Positions 52,359 through 61,190 of a stretch of DNA of 64,000 nt are shown in pieces; positions within the stretch are counted from its first letter, which is position 1; each line of letters begins with the position of its first letter. Made by a program: the position numbers and the translations under genes. The notes beneath the pieces are model-generated. The model was not told the DNA's origin. It made no database searches and saw only the letters and a program-made list of their open reading frames with translations. This stretch comes from Myxococcus guangdongensis (lineage in GTDB: Bacteria > Myxococcota > Myxococcia > Myxococcales > Myxococcaceae), in assembly GCF_024198255.1 (NCBI RefSeq), contig NZ_JAJVKW010000006.1, positions 496,001 through 560,000 on the forward strand. Reading direction: 5' to 3'.

Positions 52359-54733
52359 CCCCGGATGACCAGCGGCGTGGGGCTGTAGCGCTCCGACAGG
52401 AAGCTCAGCGCGTTCTCTCCGCCCTTCACCGCGGCCAGGGGGTTGGCGAGCGGCACGGCCTTGAGCCCCACCGAGCAGCCCTCGGGGCCGACGCTGCCCA
52501 CGTACCGCAGCACCTGTCCCTCGGCGCGCAGCGCCTCCACGCGGCGCTGGAGGCCCTCGTCGAGCGACGGCAGCCGCGCGAGGAACGCGTCGAGCGGACC
52601 GGACGCGTCGAAGTCCTCGGGCAGGAGCGACTGGAGCGCGACCTCCTCCAGCTCCACCGGGCGGCCCAGCTCGCGCGCGAGGATGAGCACCTTGCGCGCC
52701 ACGTCCGTGCCCTGCACGTCGTCGCGCGGGTCCGGCTCCGTGAAGCGCTTCTCCATGGCGGAGCCCACCGCGCGCGACAGCGGCACGCCTTCCTCCAGCA
52801 GGCCCAGGATGTACGACAGCGAGCCGGAGAGGATGCCTTCGATGCGGTGCACCTGGTCGCCGGTGCGCAGCATGTTCTTGAGCGTGTCGATGACGGGCAG
52901 GGCGGCGCCCACGTTCGTTTCGTACAGGAAGCGGCGCTGGTGACGCGACGCCGTCTCGCGGATGGCGCGGTGGTGGGCCATGCGCCCCGCGTTGGCCTTC
53001 TTGTTCGCGGTGACGACGTGCAGCCCCGCGGCCAGGAGGGACGGGTAGGCGAGCGCCACGTCCTCGCTGCTGGTGCAGTCCACGAAGATGGGCCGGCCGG
53101 GCCGCTTCGCCCGCACCTGCTCCCGGAAGGACTCCAGCGACGCGGGGGCGCGGCTCGCCTCCAGCCGCTCCTTCCACTCGCCCAGGGGGACGCCGCCCGG
53201 CTCGATGAGCGCGTGCCGGCTGTTGGCGATGGCGCACACCCGCAGGTCCACGCCCTGCGCGCGCAGGTGCGGGGCCTGCTGACGAATCTGCCGCATCAGC
53301 TCTCCGCCCACGCTGCCCACGCCCGCGACGAACAGCTCCACCACCTCCGTGGTGCCGAAGTAGCGGTGGTGCACGTGCGCCATGGCGCGGGGGCCGTCGG
53401 CTTCGGTGATGACGGCGGAGATGCTCCGCTCGCTGGAGCCCTGGGCAATCGCGGCGATGCTGCAGCCCACGTCGGCCAGCCCGCTGAAGAAGGTGCCCGC
53501 CACGCCCACGCGGTGGCGCATGCCGTCGCCGACGATGCTGAGCACGGCCAGCTGGCCCTGGCGCTCGATGGTGTCGACCTTGCCAGCCTCGCGCTCCACC
53601 TCGAACTCGGACTCCAGCGCGCGCACGGCGGAGTCCGCCTCCGACTGCTGCACGCAGAAGCTGATGGAGCACTCGCTGGAGCCCTGGGTGATGAGCACCA
53701 CGGAGATGCCCGTGCGGGCCATGGCCTCGAAGACGCGCGCGGCGGTGCCGGGCACCCCCTTGAGCCCCGCGCCGGCGATGTTGACCAGCGCCACGTCCTT
53801 GAGGAACGACAGCCCGCGCACCGGATGCTCGGGCGGCGCGGCCCTGTCGGTGACGAGGGTGCCGGGGTGCTCGGGCTTGAAGCTGTTGCACACGCGCACG
53901 GGGATGCCGCGCTCGCGCGCCGGGGCAATCGTCTTCGGGTGCAGCACCTTGGCGCCGAAGTACGCCAGCTCCATCGCCTCCTCGAAGCTCACCTCCGACA
54001 GCGGGAAGGCCTCGGGGACCAGGCGCGGGTCGGCGCTGTAGATGCCGTCCACGTCCGTCCAGATTTCCAGCAGCGCCGCGTCCAGCGCCGCCGCCGCCAG
54101 CGCCGCCGAGTAGTCCGAGCCGCCGCGTCCCAGCGACATCGTCTTGCCGCGCTCGTCACCGCCGAAGAAGCCCGGCATCAGCAGGAGCCCCGGCCCCGCC
54201 GCGTCGCGCAGCGGCGCGAACCTGGCGCGAATCTCGTCCATGCGCGGCGTGGCCTGGAGCGGGTCTCCCGAGCAGATGAGCGCCTGCCGTGGGTCCACCA
54301 GGTGCGGCGACAGCTTGCGCCCGGACAGGAGCGCCTCCAGCACCAGGCACGACGCGCGCTCGCCCAGGCCCGACAGGTGCGCGAGCACCGAGGGCGAGCA
54401 CTCGCGCAGGAGCCCCACGCCCTGCAAGAGCCCGCGCAGCTCGGTGGAGATGGCGGCGAGCCCCAGCTCCAGCGGGGCCAGCGCCTCCAGCTCCCCGCCC
54501 AGCTCCCGGGCGATGCCCAGGTGCGTCTGCTCGAAGCGCGACAGGGACTCCTCCACCGAGTGCCCCTCCTGCGCGAGCCGGGCCGTGTCCACCAGGAGGT
54601 TGGTGATGCCGGAGACGGCCGAGGCCACCACGCACACCCGCGTCTCCTGTCGTGCCCGGGCGACCAGGTCCACCACGCGCCGCATCTGCGCGGTGCCGCC
54701 CACGCTGGTTCCGCCGAATTTCATCACCCGCAT
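52280..54733 (-). CDS. thrA: Bifunctional aspartokinase I / homoserine dehydrogenase I
   Basis: The 817-residue fusion catalyses the first and third steps of the threonine/methionine branch. The aspartokinase half starts [13 protein letters not shown] and has [20 protein letters not shown] and [14 protein letters not shown]. Two ACT domains follow ([26 protein letters not shown]), and the dehydrogenase half has [11 protein letters not shown] and [18 protein letters not shown] with NAD-binding and catalytic lysine regions. Length equals the family norm (about 820). A threonine-rich leader and terminator upstream imply attenuation control by threonine. Confidence 0.95.
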   Translation of the reverse strand: MRVMKFGGTSVGGTAQMRRVVDLVARARQETRVCVVASAVSGITNLLVDTARLAQEGHSVEESLSRFEQTHLGIARELGGELEALAPLELGLAAISTELRGLLQGVGLLRECSPSVLAHLSGLGERASCLVLEALLSGRKLSPHLVDPRQALICSGDPLQATPRMDEIRARFAPLRDAAGPGLLLMPGFFGGDERGKTMSLGRGGSDYSAALAAAALDAALLEIWTDVDGIYSADPRLVPEAFPLSEVSFEEAMELAYFGAKVLHPKTIAPARERGIPVRVCNSFKPEHPGTLVTDRAAPPEHPVRGLSFLKDVALVNIAGAGLKGVPGTAARVFEAMARTGISVVLITQGSSECSISFCVQQSEADSAVRALESEFEVEREAGKVDTIERQGQLAVLSIVGDGMRHRVGVAGTFFSGLADVGCSIAAIAQGSSERSISAVITEADGPRAMAHVHHRYFGTTEVVELFVAGVGSVGGELMRQIRQQAPHLRAQGVDLRVCAIANSRHALIEPGGVPLGEWKERLEASRAPASLESFREQVRAKRPGRPIFVDCTSSEDVALAYPSLLAAGLHVVTANKKANAGRMAHHRAIRETASRHQRRFLYETNVGAALPVIDTLKNMLRTGDQVHRIEGILSGSLSYILGLLEEGVPLSRAVGSAMEKRFTEPDPRDDVQGTDVARKVLILARELGRPVELEEVALQSLLPEDFDASGPLDAFLARLPSLDEGLQRRVEALRAEGQVLRYVGSVGPEGCSVGLKAVPLANPLAAVKGGENALSFLSERYSPTPLVIRGYGAGAAVTASGVLADVLRLVEGPLT

Positions 54734-54836
54734 GACGGCACCTCGCGCTGGAGCAGGCGGCCGAGGGACACGGGCGGGCGGGGCGTCGTCGTCGGGGTCT
54801 GGGTCTGCATGGGGTTCCTGGTGGGTGGGGGAAACG

Positions 54837-54866
54837 AAAAAAGCCCCGCGCCGGGGAGCGCGGGGC
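54837..54866 (-). terminator. Attenuator terminator upstream of thrA
   Basis: On the leftward strand GCCCCGCGC pairs with GCGCGGGGC (54858-54866 with 54843-54851, nine perfect pairs, six-base loop), directly followed by six T (54842-54837). It lies between the leader stop and the thrA start, the standard attenuator position. Confidence 0.88.
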
Positions 54867-54892
54867 CAGGTCGGAAGGACAGCGATTCCGAG

Positions 54893-55021
54893 CTAGACCT
54901 CCCGCGCTCCGCGGGTCGTCGTGTGCGTCGTCGTCGTCGTCGAGGTGAAGGTCGCCGCGCGCGCGGAGGTCCGGGACGTCCATCCCGAGGTCCACGCGAT
55001 GTCGAGGCCGATGCCGTTCAC
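54893..55021 (-). CDS. thrL: Threonine-rich thr operon leader peptide
   Basis: A 42-residue frame from GTG at 55021, NGIGLDIAWTSG onward, ends TFTSTTTTTHTTTRGAREV. Thirteen residues are threonine, including runs of five and three, encoded mostly by ACG and ACC. Ribosome stalling here when charged threonyl-tRNA is scarce would prevent the terminator immediately downstream. Unlike E. coli thrL it has no isoleucine run. The start codon is my best guess; other starts keep the threonine run. Confidence 0.75.
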   Translation of the reverse strand: MNGIGLDIAWTSGWTSRTSARAATFTSTTTTTHTTTRGAREV

Positions 55022-55088
55022 GAACCCGAACGCTGACCGATGAGCCCGGTGCGAGTCAAGCCGCCCTCCCGGACAGGAGGGCGACGGC

Positions 55089-56666
55089 TCACCCACCCGC
55101 CACGTCCCACTCCACGCGGTGCAGCGTCAGCGCCTCCTGCTTGCCCTTCACGTGGGTGGGGGGCAGCGGCGTCAACGCCCAGCGCGACTCGCGCAGCCGC
55201 GCGCGCGTGGCCTCGGACAGCACCACCTGGCCCGCCTTCGCCACGCCGCACACCCGGCTGGCCACGTTGGTGACGTCCCCGAGCGTGGCGTACTGGAGGT
55301 AGTGCTCGGAGCCGATGTTGCCGGCGGCGGCCGGGCCGCTGTTGAGGCCCACGTGGATGCGCAGCTCCGGCTGTCCCCGGGCGCGGAAGCGCGCGTTGAG
55401 GCCCTCCAGCTCGCGCTGCATGTCCACCGCCGCGCGCACGGCCCGGTCCGCGTCGTCCTCGCGCGAGAAGGGCGCGCCCCACACCGCCATCAGCGCGTCG
55501 CCGATGTACTTCTCCAGCGTCCCCTCGTGACGGAAGACCACGTCCGCCATCACCGGGAAGTACGCGTTGAGCATGTCCACCACGTCCCGGGGACCGCGCG
55601 AGGAGGACAGGGGCGTGAAGTCGGAGATGTCCGCGAAGAGCACCGTCACCTCCGTCTCCACCACCTCCAGCGCGGTGCCGGGCGAGGCGTGCAGCCTTCG
55701 CACGACGGCGGGCGGGAAGAAGCGCAGGTACGTGTTGCGCAGCACCGCCTCCTCCTCCAGCCGCCGCGTCAGCCGCGCGTTGTCGAGCGCCACCGCCGCC
55801 TGGTTGGCGAAGGCGGTGAGGAACTCCAGGTCGGCCTCCGTGAACAGGCCCCCGTGCGAGCGGTTGTCCACGTACAGCACGCCCAGCCACGTGTCCCGGG
55901 GCTTGAGCGGCACGCACATGGCGGAGTGGATGGACTGCGCGCGGATGGAGACGGAGCTGTCCAGCCGCACGTCCTCTTGGGCGTGGGCGAAGAGCGCCGC
56001 CAGCCCGCTCTTGCGCACGGAGTCGACGATGCGCTGGCTGTAGAAGCGCTCCGGCGGGGGCTCGCCGGCGGCGGCGCGCGCCACGCGGGGACGCAGCTCT
56101 CCGGTGGCCTCGTCCACGAGCAGCAGCGCGGCCCGGTCCACGCCGAGCACGCGGAAGACGAGCTGGAGGATGCGCTCCAGGAGCGAGTCGAGCGAGCCGG
56201 GCGACGACAACAGCTGCGCCACCGCGAGCAACACCTGGAGCCGCTCGCGCGTCGCGTCGCCCTCCGGCTCCGGGCGCACCCTGAGGCGCGGCGCATCCAG
56301 GGACAGCGCTCCGGGCGCGGGGGAGAAGCGCGTGTCCAGGGTGCGCGTGTGCAGCGGGCTCAGCCCGGTGTCCGCGTCGGGGTCCCCCGCGAGGAGCTGG
56401 AACCCCACCTCGCCGCAGCGGAACGTGTCCCCCGCGGAGAGCTCGTGGCGCTCCACGCGCAGCTCGCGGACGAAGGTGCCGTTCTTGCTGCCCTGGTCCA
56501 CCAGCACCACGCGCGAGCCGTCGCGCTCCAGGCGCGCGTGCCTTCGCGACAGGCTCTTGTGGAGCACGCAGACGGAGCTCTCCTCCGTCCTGCCGATGGT
56601 GGTGACGCCTTCGGGGAGCAGCAGCTCCTGCTCGCCCTCCCGCCCGGGGTTGAGGATGAGGCGCAT
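55089..56666 (-). CDS. FHA-GAF-adenylate/guanylate cyclase
   Basis: The 525-residue product has an N-terminal FHA domain (about 1-95; TTIGRTEESSVCV, SLSRRHARLE, GSKNGTFV) that should bind phospho-threonine, a GAF domain (about 135-300) and a class III nucleotide cyclase domain (about 335-520). Metal-binding aspartates are visible in LFADISDFT and KYIGDALMAVWG, with transition-state residues in YATLGDVTNVASRV. The FHA domain could couple Ser/Thr kinase signalling to cAMP. It lies directly upstream of the thr leader, on the same strand with a 67-base gap. Confidence 0.93.
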   Translation of the reverse strand: MRLILNPGREGEQELLLPEGVTTIGRTEESSVCVLHKSLSRRHARLERDGSRVVLVDQGSKNGTFVRELRVERHELSAGDTFRCGEVGFQLLAGDPDADTGLSPLHTRTLDTRFSPAPGALSLDAPRLRVRPEPEGDATRERLQVLLAVAQLLSSPGSLDSLLERILQLVFRVLGVDRAALLLVDEATGELRPRVARAAAGEPPPERFYSQRIVDSVRKSGLAALFAHAQEDVRLDSSVSIRAQSIHSAMCVPLKPRDTWLGVLYVDNRSHGGLFTEADLEFLTAFANQAAVALDNARLTRRLEEEAVLRNTYLRFFPPAVVRRLHASPGTALEVVETEVTVLFADISDFTPLSSSRGPRDVVDMLNAYFPVMADVVFRHEGTLEKYIGDALMAVWGAPFSREDDADRAVRAAVDMQRELEGLNARFRARGQPELRIHVGLNSGPAAAGNIGSEHYLQYATLGDVTNVASRVCGVAKAGQVVLSEATRARLRESRWALTPLPPTHVKGKQEALTLHRVEWDVAGG

Positions 56667-56742
56667 GGCGCCCGGGATGCTACACCCGCCCGCGGGCCTC
56701 TCGAAGGAAGTGGCCGGCGCGGGCGGGGAGGGTGGTGGGCAC

Positions 56743-57768
56743 TCAGCCCACCATGCGGACGACGAGCTGAGTCATGCCGTAGATGAGCAGCGCCATCAGC
56801 GCGGAGGCGGGGATGGTGAACACCCAGGCCCAGATGATGCGGCCCGCCACGCCCCACTTCACCGCGCGCCAGCCGCGCGTGGAGCCCACGCCGACGATGG
56901 CGCCGGTGATGGTGTGGGTGGTGGACACGGGGATGCCCAGCTCCGCCAGCGCGATGATGGTGACGCCGCCGCCCGTCTCCGCGCTGAACCCGCCGATGGG
57001 CGCCAGCTTCGTCAGGCTGTGGCCCATGGTGCGGATGATGCGCCAGCCGCCGAAGAACGTCCCCATCGCGATGGCCGCGTGACAGGAGATGATCATCCAC
57101 CAGTCGATGTGGAACGGACGGTCCGCCCAGATGGTGCCGAAGAGCACCACGGCGATGATGCCCATCACCTTCTGCGCGTCGTTGGTGCCGTGGCTGTAGG
57201 AGAAGATGGCGGACGAGACGAGCTGGAGCCGGCGGAACCAGACGTCCACCACGCGCGGCGTCTGCTTGTGCACCACCCACGTGCTCACCAGCATCAGCGT
57301 CATGCCCAGCGTGGTGCCGATGAGCGGCGAGAGCACGATGAAGGCGGCGATCTTCGCGATGCCCGCGCCCATCAAGCCCTTCAGCCCCAACACCGGCAGC
57401 GTCGCGCCAATCATGCCGCCCGCCAGCGCGTGCGAGGACGACGACGGCAGCCCCCACCACCACGTGAGCAGGTTCCAGGCGATGGCGCCCATCAGCGCCG
57501 CGAAGATGACCGACAGCACCGCGGTGGGGCCCGTGGCGCGCAGCATCTCGAAGTTGATGATGCCCTTGCCCATGGTGTTGGCGACATGGACACCGCCACC
57601 GAAGGCGGCGACGAAGTTGAAGAAGGCGGCCCACGCCACGGCCAGGTTCGGTGACAACACCCGGGTGGACACCACGGTGGCGATGGAGTTCGCCGCGTCG
57701 TGGAAGCCGTTGATGAAATCGAAGATGAGCGCCACTCCGACGATGAGGATGACGGCCGCGAGTAGCAT
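56743..57768 (-). CDS. pit: PiT-family inorganic phosphate transporter
   Basis: The 341-residue product has about ten membrane segments and both family signatures: FDFINGFHDAANSIATVV near the start and YSHGTNDAQKVMG in the second half. It moves phosphate (as metal-phosphate) across the inner membrane with protons. It starts one base after the DUF47 gene, whose product usually binds and controls PiT transporters. I chose the ATG at 57768. Confidence 0.95.
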   Translation of the reverse strand: MLLAAVILIVGVALIFDFINGFHDAANSIATVVSTRVLSPNLAVAWAAFFNFVAAFGGGVHVANTMGKGIINFEMLRATGPTAVLSVIFAALMGAIAWNLLTWWWGLPSSSSHALAGGMIGATLPVLGLKGLMGAGIAKIAAFIVLSPLIGTTLGMTLMLVSTWVVHKQTPRVVDVWFRRLQLVSSAIFSYSHGTNDAQKVMGIIAVVLFGTIWADRPFHIDWWMIISCHAAIAMGTFFGGWRIIRTMGHSLTKLAPIGGFSAETGGGVTIIALAELGIPVSTTHTITGAIVGVGSTRGWRAVKWGVAGRIIWAWVFTIPASALMALLIYGMTQLVVRMVG

Positions 57769-57769
57769 C

Positions 57770-58396
57770 TCAGGAGTGCTCCAGCACCACGCCCTCGATG
57801 ACGTTCGCCACACCCTGGCACTTGTCCGTGGCGGTCTCGATGAGGTCGTAGATCTCCTTCCACTTGATGATGGTCAGAGTGTCGACCCCGCTCTTGAACA
57901 GCCGGCCCAGGCCCGAGCGAAGCACTTCGTCCGCCTGCGTCTCCAGGCGTTTGATCTCCTTGCAGCCGGCGAGGATCTGCTCCGGCTTCTTGATGAGCCG
58001 CAGCGCCGCCACCACCTCCTGCACCTTCTGGGCGGACAGCACCAGCAGGCGCGCCAGCTCCGTCGCGTCCGGCAGGCTGCTCTGGATTTCGTAGTAGTGC
58101 AGCCGTGACGCGGCCGCGTTCGCCAGGTCCAGCACGTCGTCGATGCGCGACAGCAGCGAGTGGATCTGCGTCCGGTCGAACGGGGTGATGAACTGCTTGT
58201 GCAGACGGTTGAAGGCGGTGTGGGTGACCTCGTCACCCTGGTGCTCCACGTCCTTGAGCGCCTGGACCCGCCTGGGCACGTCCGTGTAGTCGCTGAGCAG
58301 TTCGTGAAGCATCTTCGCGCCCTGCACTGTGGCGGCGCACTGTTTGTCGAAGTCGTCGAAGAACTCGTCCGACTTGGGCATCAGCCTTTCGAGCAT
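57770..58396 (-). CDS. DUF47 / PhoU-like phosphate transport regulator
   Basis: The 208-residue all-helical product is a DUF47 protein, distantly PhoU-like: EHQGDEVTHTAFNRLHKQFITPFDR and SRIDDVLDLANAAA at about 50-95, then IKRLETQADEVLRSGLGRLF near 150. The family binds metals and modulates PiT phosphate uptake. It is directly upstream of the PiT gene, with a one-base gap, in a clear two-gene operon. Confidence 0.94.
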   Translation of the reverse strand: MLERLMPKSDEFFDDFDKQCAATVQGAKMLHELLSDYTDVPRRVQALKDVEHQGDEVTHTAFNRLHKQFITPFDRTQIHSLLSRIDDVLDLANAAASRLHYYEIQSSLPDATELARLLVLSAQKVQEVVAALRLIKKPEQILAGCKEIKRLETQADEVLRSGLGRLFKSGVDTLTIIKWKEIYDLIETATDKCQGVANVIEGVVLEHS

Positions 58397-58587
58397 TGCT
58401 CCCTCCCGGATGGGGGCATGCCTCGGGTGTCACCTCCGCGTGACACGGCCGTGGCGCGCCCGTGACTACCTCACCTGGGGAGAATCACCAGCCTTCCTTT
58501 TTGACTTGCAACGGAATTCCGGGCTCCGGGGCCCCGGGTCTCGCTGTCTCGAGCCATTAGGCCGCCAGCGAGGAGGGGCCTTGGTGT

Positions 58588-58914
58588 CTACAGGTGGGGA
58601 AGCAGCGCCTGTTCCAGCTTCGCCCGGGGCATCGCGCCCAGGAGCTGCTGGACGACCTGGCCGTCCTTGAAGAGCAGCAGGGCGGGGACGGAGCGGATGT
58701 TGTAGCGCTGGGCCGTCACCTGGTTCGCGTCCACGTCGAGCTTCGCCACCTTGAGGCGGCCCCGGTATTCGGTGGCGAGCGCGGCCAGGGTGGGGGCGAT
58801 GGCGCGGCACGGCGGGCACCAGGTGGCGGTGAAGTCCACCAGCACCGGTTCCTTCGACTCCAGCACCTCCTGGTGGAACCGCGTGTCGCCCAACTCGATG
58901 ACGTCGGTGGCCAT
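58588..58914 (-). CDS. trxA: Thioredoxin with WCPPC active site
   Basis: The 108-residue product is a single thioredoxin domain: PVLVDFTATWCPPCRAIAPT with redox cysteines C33 and C36, KLDVDANQVTAQRYNIRSVPALLLF with the cis-proline, and a closing helix. The active site is CPPC rather than the usual CGPC, which should alter redox potential. A GGAGC site precedes the ATG at 58914. It stands alone, probably cytoplasmic. Confidence 0.93.
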   Translation of the reverse strand: MATDVIELGDTRFHQEVLESKEPVLVDFTATWCPPCRAIAPTLAALATEYRGRLKVAKLDVDANQVTAQRYNIRSVPALLLFKDGQVVQQLLGAMPRAKLEQALLPHL

Positions 58915-59037
58915 GTCCTGTGCTCCTGGGTGGAGGCGCGGCGTCGGGGCCGTGCCTCGGTTCGAGGAGGACATGTAGTGGCCGGGGCGCCCGGGGACGA
59001 GCGTCCCTGGCGGAACGCGAGGTTGCGTGAAGAGCCC

Positions 59038-59970
59038 TCAACGTCTCCGGGGGAGGGATGTCTCCGCCTCCCAGGGCAGCGAGGCGCCGCGCTCCGAGAG
59101 CAGCGTGAGGAAGGCGCGCAGCTTGGGTGGGAGCTGGCGGCTGCTCGGGTAGACGGCGAACACGGGGATGCCCGGGGGCGTCGCGGCCTCCAGCACGGGG
59201 ACGAGCAGTCCGCTCCTCACGTCGTCGACGACGAGGGAGGCGGGCAGTCGGACCACGCCCAGGCCCGCGCGGGCGGCGGCCTGGCCCGCGCGCACGCTGG
59301 GGACACGGAGACGGCCGGTGACGGGGTGGCTGAGCGCGTCGCGTCCCTCGCCGAAGAACCAGACCTCGTCGGTGCCGGGCTCGGCGAGCACGACGCAGGC
59401 ATGGCCCTGGAGGTCGGCGGGGGTGCGCGGGGTGCCCTGGCGGGAGAGGTACGCGGGGCTGGCGTAGTAGCCGGTGCGCAGGCGCCCGAGCTTCCGGGCC
59501 ACCAGCGACGAATCGGCGAGCGGGCCGGTGCGCAGGGCCACGTCGTACTCCTCGGCGATGAGGTCGACGTGGGCCTCGGCGAGCGCGAGTTCCACGCGCA
59601 GCAGCGGGTGGTGCAGGAGCAGCTCCGCGATGAGCGGGGTGAGCAGCTCGCCCAGGAGCGACAGGGTGGCGATGCGCAGGGTGCCTTGGGGCGTGGCGCG
59701 GGACTCGCCCAGGGCGCGGTTCACCTCGCGGGCCTCGGAGACCAGCCGCGCGCAGTGGGCATGGTAGTCGCGCCCCGCCTCGGTGAGGCGCAGGTGGCGC
59801 GCGTTGCGCTCCAGCAGGCGGACCCCGAGCCGCTCCTCGAGCGCGGAGAGCCGGCGGCTCACGGTGGACTTGCGCAGGCCCAGCCGCTGGGCGGCGGCGG
59901 TGAGCCCTCCGGAGGTGACCACCTCCGTGAAGAGCAGCATGTCATCCAGGAGGGGTGGGCTCGGTGGCAC
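59038..59970 (-). CDS. LysR-family transcriptional regulator
   Basis: The 310-residue product has the winged-helix N-terminus (LLFTEVVTSGGLTAAAQRLGLRKSTVSRRLSALE split over residues about 12-45) and an effector-binding domain (LRIATLSLLGELLTPLIAEL and following). It starts with GTG at 59970; an internal ATG at 59940 is possible. It is divergent from dusA with a 95-base gap, so it may regulate itself or that gene. Its target is unknown. Confidence 0.92.
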   Translation of the reverse strand: MPPSPPLLDDMLLFTEVVTSGGLTAAAQRLGLRKSTVSRRLSALEERLGVRLLERNARHLRLTEAGRDYHAHCARLVSEAREVNRALGESRATPQGTLRIATLSLLGELLTPLIAELLLHHPLLRVELALAEAHVDLIAEEYDVALRTGPLADSSLVARKLGRLRTGYYASPAYLSRQGTPRTPADLQGHACVVLAEPGTDEVWFFGEGRDALSHPVTGRLRVPSVRAGQAAARAGLGVVRLPASLVVDDVRSGLLVPVLEAATPPGIPVFAVYPSSRQLPPKLRAFLTLLSERGASLPWEAETSLPRRR

Positions 59971-60065
59971 GGGGGTGGAGCCTAGCCGGGGAGGTCGTCC
60001 GGCTCCTTGCTCTTTGGGCCTCCGGGCGTCACTGGGGGGTGGGCAGGGGAGGAAAAGCCGGGTAG

Positions 60066-61091
60066 ATGCAGGGCGTTTCCCAGGTCCCGCCCATGATGCC
60101 CTTGAGCCCCATGCCGTTGTGTGTCGCGCCGATGATGGATTGGACGGACCGGAACTGCCGGTACTTCCACCGTCAAATCAGTCGGCACACGCTCCTGTAC
60201 ACGGAGATGTTGACCACGGGCGCCGTGCTGCACGGCGACCGCGAGCGGCTGTTGGGCTACGAGGCGGCCGAGCATCCGGTGGCCATCCAGTTGGGTGGTT
60301 CGGAGCCGGAGGCGTTGGCGGAGTCGGCGCGCATCGCCGAGTCGTGGGGCTACGACGAGGTGAACCTCAACGTCGGCTGCCCCAGCGACAGGGTGCAGTC
60401 GGGCCGCTTCGGCGCGTGTCTGATGGCGGAGCCGGAGCTGGTGGCGCGGCTGGTGGGCGCGATGCGCTCGGCGGTGAGCATCCCGGTGACGGTGAAGTCG
60501 CGCATCGCCATCGACGAACTGGAGGAGTGGCCCACGCTGGAGCGCTTCGTGCGGCTGATTGCGGCCGAGGGCTGCACGCGCTTCATCGTGCATGCGCGCA
60601 AGGCGTGGCTCCAGGGGCTGAGCCCCAAGGAGAACCGCGACGTGCCGCCCCTGCGTTACGACCTGGTGCACCGGCTCAAGCAGGAGCTGCCGCACCTGGA
60701 CATCAGCATCAACGGCGGCATCAAGACGCTGGACGCGGCGGCCGAGCACCTGAAGCACGTGGACGGGGTGATGATTGGCCGCGCCGTCTACGAGAACCCG
60801 TACCTCCTGGCGGAGGCGGACCGCCGCTTCTTCGGGGCGACGGAGGCGCCGCGCGAGCGCCACGAGGTCGTGGAGGCGATGCTGCCGTACATCGAGCGCA
60901 GCCGTCAGCGGGGCGCGCCGCTGAGCGCGGTGACGCGGCACATGCTGGGATTGTTCCAGGGCCTGCCCGGCGCGCGCGCGTGGCGGCGGCACCTGAGCGA
61001 GAACGCGCACAAGCCCGGAGCGGGACCCGAAGTGGTGGTGGCCGCGCTCGCCAAGGTGCGCCGCGAGCCCGACGCCGTCGTGGCGGCCTGA
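60066..61091 (+). CDS. dusA: tRNA-dihydrouridine synthase A
   Basis: The 341-residue product reduces uridines in tRNA with FMN. Family features are APMMDWTDRNCRYFHRQIS, VAIQLGGSEPEALAE, NLNVGCPSDRVQSGRFGACLM with the catalytic Cys in GCPSD, KSRIAIDE, VHARKAWLQGLSPKENR and SINGGIKT. Length and motifs fit DusA. An internal ATG at 60096 is an alternative start. A hairpin follows its stop codon directly. Confidence 0.95.
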   Translation: MQGVSQVPPMMPLSPMPLCVAPMMDWTDRNCRYFHRQISRHTLLYTEMLTTGAVLHGDRERLLGYEAAEHPVAIQLGGSEPEALAESARIAESWGYDEVNLNVGCPSDRVQSGRFGACLMAEPELVARLVGAMRSAVSIPVTVKSRIAIDELEEWPTLERFVRLIAAEGCTRFIVHARKAWLQGLSPKENRDVPPLRYDLVHRLKQELPHLDISINGGIKTLDAAAEHLKHVDGVMIGRAVYENPYLLAEADRRFFGATEAPRERHEVVEAMLPYIERSRQRGAPLSAVTRHMLGLFQGLPGARAWRRHLSENAHKPGAGPEVVVAALAKVRREPDAVVAA

Positions 61092-61149
61092 GGGCCCGAA
61101 GCACTTCGTCCCTCGCGTCGACGACAGAGACGACGAAGCCCGGGCCCTC
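61090..61149. terminator. Hairpin between convergent dusA and papain-like gene
   Basis: GAGGGCCCG (61090-61098) pairs with CGGGCCCTC (61141-61149), and inside it CTTCGTC (61104-61110) pairs with GACGAAG (61132-61138). The structure starts at the dusA stop codon. There is no T run, but it could end transcripts from both sides. Confidence 0.55.
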
Positions 61150-61190
61150 ACCTCGAGGACCCGGGCTCGCGGGGGTGAAACCGTGCTGGC

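Noticed and set aside
54156-54995. Alternative leftward frame over the thr leader giving an Asp/His-rich peptide (LDDDDDAHDD)
   Set aside because: It overlaps thrA out of frame; the threonine-rich frame with its terminator is the meaningful one.
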